Shown: positions 1-5,921 of the stretch, in pieces
Position numbering within the stretch: the stretch's first letter is position 1
How the letters are laid out: the number at the start of each line of letters is the position of its first letter
Assembly (NCBI GenBank): GCA_017626275.1
Contig: JAGAJD010000005.1
Location: forward strand, 1 to 6,179
Length of the DNA stretch: 6,179 bases
Source of the DNA: Lachnospira sp.
GTDB taxonomy: Bacteria; Bacillota; Clostridia; Lachnospirales; Lachnospiraceae
Direction of reading: 5' to 3'
Notes under the pieces: model-generated
Seen by the model: only the letters and a program-made list of their open reading frames with translations
What the model was told of the DNA's origin: nothing
Databases searched by the model: none
Translations under genes and position numbers: made by a program

Positions 1-1
1 G

Positions 2-163
2 GTTGCACATACAGTTATTGGAAATACGAAAAATAAGAATGCGAAAATTCTTACACTTGATTCCATGCAATCAGTGACTGCTAAGGAGATAAATGAGGGT
101 TGTACTTATATTGGAATTATGCAGAATAATTTGGAAATTTTGAGTATGGCACTTAATTCATAG
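2..163 (+). CDS. Metal ABC transporter substrate-binding protein, C-terminal end (partial)
   Basis: An open frame runs from the window edge to a TAG stop and gives the last 53 residues of a protein whose start lies upstream. The tail reads as the end of a ZnuA/TroA-type (cluster 9) solute-binding protein: a strand ending in KILTLDSM, then an acidic/polar stretch, then TYIGIMQNNLEIL and a short C-terminal helix, which is the usual last helix of this family. Such proteins are lipid-anchored in Gram-positive bacteria and hand Zn(II) or Mn(II) to the permease. The metal-binding residues lie in the missing part, so zinc versus manganese cannot be decided. The ATPase gene starts 38 bases downstream and the permease follows, completing the standard three-part importer; that context supports the call as much as the sequence does. 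Confidence 0.75.
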   Translation, partial: VAHTVIGNTKNKNAKILTLDSMQSVTAKEINEGCTYIGIMQNNLEILSMALNS

Positions 164-169
164 GGGATT

Positions 170-189
170 AAACTTAATTGAATTAGTTT
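170..189 (+). repeat. AT-rich imperfect inverted repeat upstream of the znuC-like gene
   Basis: The central 11 bases (175-185, TAATTGAATTA) are a perfect 5-1-5 palindrome. The outer AAAC (170-173) and GTTT (186-189) also pair if one T is bulged. It sits between the binding-protein stop and the ATPase ribosome binding site. It could be a weak RNA hairpin (8 A/U-rich pairs, 3-base loop) that tunes translation, or an internal operator for a Fur/Zur-type regulator. It is too AT-rich to exclude chance. Confidence 0.35.
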
Positions 190-201
190 GGAGGGACAAT
201 A

Positions 202-915
202 ATGGCATATATTACATGTGAAGATGTAACGCTGGGCTATGAGGGAAAGCCTGTTACGGAGCATATTAATTTTACGGTAAATAAAGGTGATTACCTGTGT
301 ATTGTAGGAGAAAACGGCGCAGGAAAAAGTACGTTAATGAAAACGCTTTTGCGTCTGATAAATCCAATGTCAGGCAAAATTATTATAGGAGACGGTATAG
401 AAAGCTGTGAGGTCGGATATCTTCCTCAGCAGACAGTTACGCAGAGAGATTTTCCGGCATCGGTTATGGAAATTGTATTGTCAGGAACTTTAAATAAATG
501 TGGTTTTCGTCCGTTTTATTCCAAGAATGAAAAGAAAACGGCGGAAGAAAATATGAGGAGACTGGAAATCTGGGATTTGCGCAAACGCTGTTACAGAGAA
601 CTTTCAGGAGGACAGCAGCAGCGAGTTCTTCTTGCAAGGGCACTGTGTGCAGCCGAAAAACTGCTTTTATTAGACGAACCTGTGGCAGGACTTGACCCGA
701 AGGTTACGGTGGAAATGTATCAGCTTATTAAGAAGCTTAATGATGAAGGCATTACGATTATTATGGTTTCGCATGATATACAGGCGGCAGTTAAGTATGC
801 AACGCACATTCTTCATGTTGGAAGAAGACAGTTATTTTTCGGAAGCAGCAAAGACTATCTGGAAAGTGACGCATGGAAAATATTTGGTAGTGCAGGAGGA
901 ACAGAAAATGAATAA
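202..915 (+). CDS. znuC: Zinc/manganese ABC transporter ATP-binding protein (ZnuC-like)
   Basis: This 237-residue cytoplasmic ATPase powers a metal-ion importer. All nucleotide-binding motifs are intact: an aromatic A-loop at Y13, Walker A GENGAGKST (36-44), Q-loop with YLPQQ (73-77), signature LSGGQQQR (134-141), Walker B LLLLDEP (154-160), D-loop GLD (163-165) and the switch histidine in VSHD (H191). The length is typical of the short ZnuC/MntB/TroB ATPases. The start is supported by GGAGG at 190-194, 7 bases before the ATG. It lies between a binding-protein tail and an ABC-3 permease, which it overlaps by 8 bases, so the two subunits are probably translationally coupled. Family and context give a first-row transition metal as substrate. 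Zinc is the more common annotation, but manganese is possible, so the symbol is tentative. Confidence 0.85.
   Translation: MAYITCEDVTLGYEGKPVTEHINFTVNKGDYLCIVGENGAGKSTLMKTLLRLINPMSGKIIIGDGIESCEVGYLPQQTVTQRDFPASVMEIVLSGTLNKCGFRPFYSKNEKKTAEENMRRLEIWDLRKRCYRELSGGQQQRVLLARALCAAEKLLLLDEPVAGLDPKVTVEMYQLIKKLNDEGITIIMVSHDIQAAVKYATHILHVGRRQLFFGSSKDYLESDAWKIFGSAGGTENE
894..899 (+). promoter_or_regulatory. Ribosome binding site that sets the permease start
   Basis: A perfect AGGAGG lies inside the end of the ATPase gene, 8 bases before ATG 908. It shows that the permease begins there and not at any ATG further upstream in the same open frame (which extends back to 692). Confidence 0.85.
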
Positions 916-1753
916 TATAATAGAAACACTGGCATTTTATATGCGATTTCCTTTTGTGCGCTATGCTTTAATTGTAGGAGTTCTTATCGCATTGTGTTCT
1001 TCTCTGCTTGGCGTCATATTAGTGTTAAAACGTTTTTCATATATTGGGGACGGTCTTTCACATGTGGCATTTGGCGCAATGGCGGTAGCAGCAGTATTGC
1101 AGATTAGCAATGATACTTTAATTATAATGCCGGTCACGGTTATTGCAGCCATTCTGCTTCTTAGAATGGGACAGAATACAAAAATACGTGGTGATGCAGC
1201 GATTGCCATGCTTTCGGTTGGTTCGCTGGCAGTTGGATATTTACTGCTTAATATATTTTCAACATCGGCTAATGTAAATGGTGATGTATGCAGCACACTG
1301 TTTGGTTCAACCTCTATTCTTACACTGACAAACTGGGAGGTATGGCTCTGCGTAATAACTTCGATTATTGTAATATGCGTATTTTGTTTATTTTATAACA
1401 GAATATTTGCGGTAACATTTGATGAAAATTTTGCCAAAGCTACGGGAAACAGGGCAGAAACATATAATCTTCTGATAGCGGTAATTACGGCGGTTATTAT
1501 TGTGCTTGCAATGAATCTTGTAGGCTCTTTGCTGATATCGGCATTAGTGATTTTTCCGGCACTGTCGGCAATGCAGGTTATTAAAAATTTTAAGGGCGTA
1601 GTAATCTGTTCGGCAGTAATTTCAGTGCTGTGTGCGCTGTTCGGAATCATTATAGCAATTCTTTTTTCGACACCTGTCGGTGCAACTATTGTTGCGGCTG
1701 ATATAGCAGTATTTTTTATATTTGCAATAATTGGAAAGCTCGTGACAAAATGA
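908..1753 (+). CDS. znuB: Zinc/manganese ABC transporter permease (ZnuB-like, ABC-3 family)
   Basis: This 281-residue integral membrane protein forms the metal channel of the importer. It is strongly hydrophobic, with about eight or nine likely membrane segments. The first spans roughly residues 18-40, others lie near 53-65, 70-86, 98-117, 145-163, 186-202, 205-225 and 231-253, and the last near 257-278. ABC-3 family hallmarks are visible: GDGLSHVAFGA (47-57) after the first segment, the cytoplasmic DENFAKATG (172-180) that probably contacts the ATPase, and LLISALVIFPALSA (208-221). The ATG at 908 overlaps the ATPase stop by 8 bases and is preceded by AGGAGG. The frame is open further upstream, but that part only shadows the ATPase and does not resemble a permease. 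The last bases also carry the -35 of the rubrerythrin promoter. Confidence 0.88.
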   Translation: MNNIIETLAFYMRFPFVRYALIVGVLIALCSSLLGVILVLKRFSYIGDGLSHVAFGAMAVAAVLQISNDTLIIMPVTVIAAILLLRMGQNTKIRGDAAIAMLSVGSLAVGYLLLNIFSTSANVNGDVCSTLFGSTSILTLTNWEVWLCVITSIIVICVFCLFYNRIFAVTFDENFAKATGNRAETYNLLIAVITAVIIVLAMNLVGSLLISALVIFPALSAMQVIKNFKGVVICSAVISVLCALFGIIIAILFSTPVGATIVAADIAVFFIFAIIGKLVTK

Positions 1754-1769
1754 TAAAATATGGTATAAT
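1742..1769 (+). promoter_or_regulatory. Strong sigma-A-type promoter for rubrerythrin
   Basis: GTGACA (1742-1747, 5 of 6 to TTGACA) and a perfect TATAAT (1764-1769) are separated by 16 bases. The -35 lies inside the last codons of the permease gene. Transcription would start near 1776, leaving a leader of about 53 bases before the rubrerythrin ATG. This makes rubrerythrin a separate transcription unit from the metal importer, though read-through is also possible. Confidence 0.75.
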
Positions 1770-1785
1770 GTTTCTATAAAGTTTA

Positions 1786-1807
1786 ACGTAAAGTTGCGTA
1801 TTTTTTT
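1786..1807 (+). terminator. Weak hairpin plus T-run in the rubrerythrin leader
   Basis: ACGTA (1786-1790) can pair with TGCGT (1795-1799), including one G-U pair, around a 4-base loop. One A then precedes seven Ts (1801-1807). The form is that of an intrinsic terminator, but the stem is only 5 pairs. It could end transcripts of the metal importer operon, for which no other terminator is visible, yet it also lies downstream of the rubrerythrin promoter. It may be leaky, an attenuator, or chance. Confidence 0.3.
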
Positions 1808-1828
1808 AACTGAAAGGAGACCGGAATT

Positions 1829-2374
1829 ATGGCAAAGAAAAATCCATATGAGGGAACAAAAACGGAACAGAATTTAAGAGAAGCATTTGCAGGAGAATCA
1901 CAGGCACGCAATAAGTATACATATTTTGCTTCTGTTGCAAAGAAAGCAGGATATGAGCAGATTGCTGCGCTCTTTTTACAGACGGCAGAAAATGAAAAAG
2001 AACATGCTAAAATGTGGTTTAAGGCATTAGGTGAATTGGGAACGACAGAAGAAAATCTTCTTCATGCTGCCGAGGGAGAAAATGCAGAATGGACAGATAT
2101 GTATGAAAGAATGGCAAAGGACGCAGAGGAAGATGGATTTCCTGAACTGGCAGAGAAATTCAGAGGTGTTGCAGCCATTGAGAAAGCCCATGAGGAACGT
2201 TACAGAGCTTTGTTAAAGAATGTAGAGACAAAGCAGGTATTTGAAAAGAGCGGCGTTCAGATATGGGAGTGCCGCAACTGCGGACATATTGTTGTCGGAA
2301 CACAGGCACCGGAGGTATGCCCTGTCTGCAACCACCCACAGAGCTATTTTGAGATTAAAAAAGAAAATTATTAA
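1829..2374 (+). CDS. rbr: Rubrerythrin (diiron peroxidase with rubredoxin-like tail)
   Basis: This 181-residue cytoplasmic protein reduces hydrogen peroxide to water in anaerobes, taking electrons from NADH through rubredoxin or a similar carrier. The order is the classical one. First comes a ferritin-like four-helix domain (about 8-135) with diiron ligands visible as E23, ENEKEH (E56 and H59), the switching-glutamate region EGENAEW (E84 and E87) and EKAH (E118 and H121). Then comes a rubredoxin-type Fe(SCys)4 domain with CRNC (148-151) and CPVC (164-167). No ligand is missing. The start has AAAGGAGA at 1813-1820, 8 bases upstream. It has its own near-consensus promoter and a terminator candidate downstream, so it is probably monocistronic. 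I found no convincing PerR box, so peroxide control cannot be claimed from sequence. Confidence 0.95.
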   Translation: MAKKNPYEGTKTEQNLREAFAGESQARNKYTYFASVAKKAGYEQIAALFLQTAENEKEHAKMWFKALGELGTTEENLLHAAEGENAEWTDMYERMAKDAEEDGFPELAEKFRGVAAIEKAHEERYRALLKNVETKQVFEKSGVQIWECRNCGHIVVGTQAPEVCPVCNHPQSYFEIKKENY

Positions 2375-2413
2375 AGAAGGATTCCTTAAATTCTCAGGGA
2401 GTCCTGTAAGATT

Positions 2414-2447
2414 TGCCTGGTCATAACTGCTCAGGCATTCGTTTTTT
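2414..2447 (+). terminator. Probable intrinsic terminator after rubrerythrin
   Basis: TGCCTG (2414-2419) pairs perfectly with CAGGCA (2432-2437) across a 12-base loop, with one further G-U pair possible. Four bases then separate the stem from TTTTTT (2442-2447). The stem is short but GC-rich for this genome, and it lies 40 bases after the rubrerythrin stop and ahead of the phosphofructokinase promoter region, where a terminator is expected. Confidence 0.6.
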
Positions 2448-2481
2448 CCTAACAGTGTGCATATGATTAAAAATACTAAAA

Positions 2482-2536
2482 TTTACACAAACTTTACAAA
2501 AATGTGATATCAGATTTTACATTGAGTTAATACAAT
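2482..2536 (+). promoter_or_regulatory. pfk-ppk1 promoter region with TTTACA repeats (candidate PhoP box)
   Basis: TTTACA occurs at 2482-2487 and 2493-2498, 11 bases apart start to start (5-base spacer), and again at 2516-2521. A good -10 hexamer, TACAAT (2531-2536, 5 of 6), follows the third copy after 9 bases. No acceptable -35 hexamer stands 16-18 bases before that -10, as expected for an activator-dependent promoter. The inferred start near 2543 leaves about 25 bases to the ATG, enough for the AGGAGG at 2554-2559. In Bacillus the PhoP response regulator binds TT(A/C/T)ACA-like direct repeats with about 11-base periodicity in the -20 to -60 region, and this layout fits. That regulation is inferred; the repeats themselves are seen. 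Confidence 0.5.
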
Positions 2537-2553
2537 AATAATGAATCAGAATG

Positions 2554-2559
2554 AGGAGG
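2554..2559 (+). promoter_or_regulatory. Ribosome binding site that sets the phosphofructokinase start
   Basis: AGGAGG stands 8 bases before ATG 2568. An in-frame ATG at 2541 lies upstream of this site, lacks a ribosome binding site of its own, and falls at about the inferred transcription start. The shorter protein also begins at the usual position for the family, three residues before the first core strand. Confidence 0.85.
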
Positions 2560-2567
2560 TTTCCATT

Positions 2568-3650
2568 ATGCTTAGAGTAGGAATGTTGACAAGTGGAGGC
2601 GACTGTCAGGCGTTAAATGCTGCAATGAGAGGTGTTGCAAAGAGCCTTTATGAGCAGTGCAGCGAGGTTGAAATTTATGGTTTTGAGGATGGTTATAAAG
2701 GGTTAATCAGGTGTCAGTATCATATAATGAAGCCAACGGAATTTTCAGGCATACTTAATCAGGGCGGTACGATTCTCGGAACATCAAGAACTCCGTTTAA
2801 GCGTATTTCAGAGCCTGATGAGGACGGCTCGGACAAAATACTTTCAATGATTTCTACTTATAAGAAGTTAAAATTAGACTGTCTTGTTGTATTAGGCGGA
2901 AACGGTTCGCATAAGACTGCAAATCTGTTGTCACAAAAGGGCTTAAATGTGCTTACAATGCCTAAGACAATAGATAATGATTTGTACGGAACTGATATGA
3001 GCTTTGGTTTTCAGTCTGCGATTGATATTGCAGCTAATACGATTGACTGCATACATTCTACTGCGGCTTCACACAGCAGAGTATTTATTGTTGAGCTGAT
3101 GGGACATAAGACAGGCTGGCTTACGCTTTATGCGGGAATGGCAGCAGGAGCTGATATTATTCTGATTCCGGAAATACCATATGATATAGATATTGTTGCT
3201 GATGCGATTCGTAAAAGAACAAAGTCGGGAAAACATTTTACGATTATTGCAGCAGCAGAGGGAGCTGTGTCAAAAGAAGAAGCACAGCTTACAAAGAGTG
3301 AGTTGAAAGCGAAGAGAAAGAAAGAGGAATATCCTTCGGCTGCATATCGAATCGGAGCAGAAATCTTCCAGAAGACAGGTCAGGAGGTTCGTGTTACAGT
3401 TCCGGGACATGTGCAGCGTGGCGGACAGCCGTGTGCATATGACAGGGTACTGGCTACAAGACTTGGTGCAAAGACGGCTGAACTCATTTTAGAGAAAAAA
3501 TATGGTTATATGACGTGCGTTAAAGAGAATAAAATAGATGTGATACCGATTAGTGAGGTCGCCGGCAAAACTAAGCTGGTAGATGCAGATTCGGATATTA
3601 TAAAACAGGCTAAGCTTATAGGACTTAGTTTTGGTGACGAGAGTGTATAA
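2568..3650 (+). CDS. 6-phosphofructokinase, PKTIDND class (probably ATP-dependent)
   Basis: This 360-residue cytoplasmic enzyme phosphorylates fructose 6-phosphate to the 1,6-bisphosphate in glycolysis. The family motifs appear in order: GGDCQALNAAMRG (10-22), GGNGSH (110-115), PKTIDND with catalytic base D136 (132-138), ELMGHKTGW (176-184) and VPGHVQRGG (278-286). Two positions that set the phosphoryl donor in this superfamily give a mixed reading. G113 matches the Gly of ATP enzymes (E. coli G104), while K133 matches the Lys of PPi enzymes (E. coli has G124). Gly plus Lys is also the state of known ATP enzymes in actinobacteria (the GGEGT...PKTIDND type), so ATP is the likelier donor, but PPi or polyphosphate is not excluded. 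N112 replaces the usual Asp/Glu, and Q14-A15 replace the usual Pro-Gly. A charged segment, about 235-257, looks like a surface insertion. The ppk1 gene follows after 25 bases. Confidence 0.9.
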   Translation: MLRVGMLTSGGDCQALNAAMRGVAKSLYEQCSEVEIYGFEDGYKGLIRCQYHIMKPTEFSGILNQGGTILGTSRTPFKRISEPDEDGSDKILSMISTYKKLKLDCLVVLGGNGSHKTANLLSQKGLNVLTMPKTIDNDLYGTDMSFGFQSAIDIAANTIDCIHSTAASHSRVFIVELMGHKTGWLTLYAGMAAGADIILIPEIPYDIDIVADAIRKRTKSGKHFTIIAAAEGAVSKEEAQLTKSELKAKRKKEEYPSAAYRIGAEIFQKTGQEVRVTVPGHVQRGGQPCAYDRVLATRLGAKTAELILEKKYGYMTCVKENKIDVIPISEVAGKTKLVDADSDIIKQAKLIGLSFGDESV

Positions 3651-3662
3651 GCATGCCGGATT

Positions 3663-3666
3663 GGAG
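3663..3666 (+). promoter_or_regulatory. Ribosome binding site that sets the ppk1 start
   Basis: GGAG lies 9 bases before ATG 3676. The frame is open further back to a TTG at 3631, but that start would overlap the end of the phosphofructokinase gene, has no ribosome binding site, and would add 15 residues with no likeness to the family. The match is modest (4 bases), so translation may be weaker than for the gene before it. Confidence 0.7.
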
Positions 3667-3675
3667 ATAATCATT

Positions 3676-5823
3676 ATGGATAACGAGCTATCTAAAAATA
3701 CGGAAATCAGTGAAAATGTAAAAAAGGGAAAAGCAAAAAAGAAAGAAAAGGCGGACGCGGCAAAGCCTTATTATTGTAACAGGGAACTTTCATGGCTTAA
3801 ATTTAATGAGCGTGTGTTAGATGAGGCTATGGATAAAAATGTACCGCTTTGTGAGAGATTATCTTTTGTATCAATTTTTCAAAGCAATCTTGATGAATTT
3901 TTTATGGTGCGAGTGGGAACACTGACAGACCAGATGCTGTTTTCTGATTCAAACAGAGATAACAAGACGGGAATGACAGCCAGTGAGCAGTTGTCAAGCA
4001 TCTTTTCCGCTACCAGGGAGCTTTCAAGGAAAAAAGACAGGGCATATTTAAATCTGATGTCAGAAATCAGCGAATATGGAATAGAGCTTATAAGCTTTAA
4101 CGATATAGAATTTGCGGACGCAGTATATTTGGAAAATTATTTCAGAGAGTCAATTATGCCGCTGCTTTCTCCACAGGTAATCGGAAAAAAACAGCCATTT
4201 CCGTTCCTTCGCAACAAAGAAATATATGCAGTTGCGTTATTAAGAACCCGAAGTAATGAAAAGCTTGGTATTGTTCCATGCAGCAACGGTGTTTTTGAGA
4301 GAATGGTGGCAATTCCGTCAGACAGAAATAAGTATATGCTGGTTGAGGAACTGATTCTTCATTTTATGCCGCAGATATTTGCAAAATATACGATAGAGAG
4401 TAAGTCACTTATTCGCATTATCCGTAATGCGGATATTGATGTGGATACAGCATTTTATGATGAAGACCTTGATTACCGCAATACAATGGAAAAGCTTATC
4501 CGTGAAAGACGTAAGCTGTGTCCTGTAAAAATGGAGTATTCGAGAGTATTGGACGAAAAGGTTATTGTGAGTCTGTGTAAGGAGCTTAAGCTTAAAAAAG
4601 AGCAGATTTATTATTCGGAAGCACCATTGTCGATGTCTTTCGTATCGACCATACAGGATAAGCTTAGAAATCAAAAGGATTTATTTTATATAAGAAGAGT
4701 TCCGCAGAATTCAAGATATATAGAAAGCTCAATTCCTATTATGGAACAGATTGAAAGAAAAGACATACTGTTAAGCTATCCGTTTGAAAGTATGCAGCCG
4801 TTTATCCGTCTGCTTAATGAAGCAGGGGAAAATGATAACGTTGTTTCCATAAAGATGACGCTATATCGTGTGGCAAAAAATTCGCAGATTGTAGAGGCTC
4901 TTATTAATGCCGCTGAAAACGGCAAAGAGGTCGTAGTACTTGTTGAACTCAGGGCAAGATTTGATGAGGAAAACAATATAGAGGGGTCAAGGCGTTTAGA
5001 GGACGCAGGCTGCCGAATCATCTATGGAATAGATTACATTAAGGTTCACTCAAAGCTGTGTCTGATTACTTACCGGGAAGATTCGGTAGTAAAGCATATA
5101 ACGCAGATTGGTACGGGAAATTATAATGAGAAGACTGCAAAGCTATACACGGATTTATCTTTAATGACTGCAAATGAAAGTATTGCACAGGAGGCATCGG
5201 AGATATTTAACAGACTGTGTCTTGCACAGGTTATGGAGGAGACTCATCATTTGCTTGTAGCACCAAAATGTCTGCAGAATAAAGTTATCGGCTTTATTGA
5301 TGAAGAGATTCGTCATGCAGATAACGGAGAAGAGGCATATATCGGAGTTAAGATTAATTCCCTTACCGACAAGGCAATTATTGATAAGCTTGTGGAGGCT
5401 TCACAGCATGGTGTCAGGATTGATCTTGTTGTAAGAGGTATCTGCTGTCTGATTCCGGGAATTGATGGATTTACGGAAAATATTCATGTTATCAGTATTG
5501 TAGGAAGATATCTGGAACATTCGAGAATTTATATTTTCGGAACAGAGGAAAGAGATAATATATTTATTTCTTCAGCAGATTTTATGACGAGAAATACTAT
5601 AAAGCGTGTTGAAGTGGCAACACCTGTTTATGATAAGGAATTAAAAGACAGAATCAGAAACATGTTTGGAATTATGCTTCGTGATACTGCTAAGGGAAGA
5701 CAGTTGTGCAGTGACGGCAATTATTACAGAAGAGAAAAACAGCAGGAAGAGCATGAAGAGATTGATTCACAGAGTTATTTTTCCAATGAGGCTTACCTTG
5801 CAGCGTCTAAAAATATAACGTAA
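3676..5823 (+). CDS. ppk1: Polyphosphate kinase 1
   Basis: This 715-residue enzyme reversibly moves the gamma-phosphate of ATP onto inorganic polyphosphate. The N domain opens with NRELSWLKFNERVL (35-48) and SNLDEFF (70-76), a middle head domain covers about 140-320, and the two phospholipase-D-like catalytic domains cover about 330-500 and 510-690. The active-site residues stand at the same spacings as in E. coli: R398 in TLYR, R428 in ELRARFDEE, the phosphorylated H458 in KVHSK, and H615 in LEHSR, which match R375, R405, H435 and H592. The protein is therefore probably active. Residues 1-31 form a Lys-rich, low-complexity tail (9 Lys) before the first domain, and the C-terminus ends in a Glu/Gln-rich tail. 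It lies 25 bases after the phosphofructokinase with no terminator between, so the two are probably co-transcribed. No polyphosphatase (ppx) gene is in view. Confidence 0.95.
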   Translation: MDNELSKNTEISENVKKGKAKKKEKADAAKPYYCNRELSWLKFNERVLDEAMDKNVPLCERLSFVSIFQSNLDEFFMVRVGTLTDQMLFSDSNRDNKTGMTASEQLSSIFSATRELSRKKDRAYLNLMSEISEYGIELISFNDIEFADAVYLENYFRESIMPLLSPQVIGKKQPFPFLRNKEIYAVALLRTRSNEKLGIVPCSNGVFERMVAIPSDRNKYMLVEELILHFMPQIFAKYTIESKSLIRIIRNADIDVDTAFYDEDLDYRNTMEKLIRERRKLCPVKMEYSRVLDEKVIVSLCKELKLKKEQIYYSEAPLSMSFVSTIQDKLRNQKDLFYIRRVPQNSRYIESSIPIMEQIERKDILLSYPFESMQPFIRLLNEAGENDNVVSIKMTLYRVAKNSQIVEALINAAENGKEVVVLVELRARFDEENNIEGSRRLEDAGCRIIYGIDYIKVHSKLCLITYREDSVVKHITQIGTGNYNEKTAKLYTDLSLMTANESIAQEASEIFNRLCLAQVMEETHHLLVAPKCLQNKVIGFIDEEIRHADNGEEAYIGVKINSLTDKAIIDKLVEASQHGVRIDLVVRGICCLIPGIDGFTENIHVISIVGRYLEHSRIYIFGTEERDNIFISSADFMTRNTIKRVEVATPVYDKELKDRIRNMFGIMLRDTAKGRQLCSDGNYYRREKQQEEHEEIDSQSYFSNEAYLAASKNIT

Positions 5824-5840
5824 ATAAATCTGTATTTTTT

Positions 5841-5859
5841 CAGTACAATACTGTATAAT
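5841..5859 (+). promoter_or_regulatory. TATAAT box with overlapping inverted repeat upstream of uppP
   Basis: CAGTA (5841-5845) and TACTG (5849-5853) form a perfect inverted repeat with a 3-base centre, directly against a perfect TATAAT (5854-5859). An alternative reading of the same bases is TACA-N4-TGTA (5844-5855). The -35 is poor at any normal spacing. The region drives uppP, whose ATG lies 62 bases downstream. The repeat is placed where a repressor could block the -10. If instead transcription starts from the weaker TTGTGT (5868-5873), 17 bases, TATATA (5891-5896) pair, the repeat would lie upstream as an activator site. I see no terminator for ppk1 in 5824-5921, so read-through into uppP is possible. 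Confidence 0.4.
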
Positions 5860-5921
5860 AAGTATGTTTGTGTGTAAAACAGTCATACAATATATAAAGA
5901 ACTGAAAAAACGGAGGTATGT

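Noticed and set aside
692..907. The permease frame is open upstream of ATG 908, which would give a 353-residue protein with an N-terminal extension.
   Set aside because: The extra part shadows the ATPase gene in another frame, is rich in Arg and unlike any permease, and AGGAGG at 894 marks ATG 908.
961..1296. Open frame on the - strand inside the permease gene (111 codons); similar - strand frames lie at 1393-1650, 3489-3674, 4405-4674 and 4776-5021.
   Set aside because: All lie antisense to well-supported genes, have no ribosome binding site or recognisable domain, and are explained by codon bias of the sense gene.
1764..1780. Possible PerR box over the rubrerythrin -10 (TATAAT...TATAAA).
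   Set aside because: The two arms are 5 bases apart and do not form the 7-1-7 palindrome of PerR sites; the likeness comes from the -10 box itself.
2031..2426. Two short + strand frames (2031-2216 and 2241-2426) overlapping rubrerythrin.
   Set aside because: Out-of-frame shadows of rubrerythrin; the second runs into the terminator hairpin. Neither has a ribosome binding site or sensible composition.
2377..2435. Alternating CAGG and CCTG tetramers after rubrerythrin (2395, 2403, 2416, 2432) that could form mutually exclusive stems like a riboswitch, plus AAGG/CCTT at 2377-2387.
   Set aside because: Stems of 4 bases are expected by chance, the region precedes the terminator of the upstream gene rather than a regulated leader, and no known riboswitch core is visible.
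5862..5888. GTATG...CATAC repeat and a CATACAAT that resembles a sporulation sigma-E -10 upstream of uppP.
   Set aside because: The arms are 5 bases with a 17-base gap and unpaired flanks, and I could not find a matching sigma-E -35 at the right distance.
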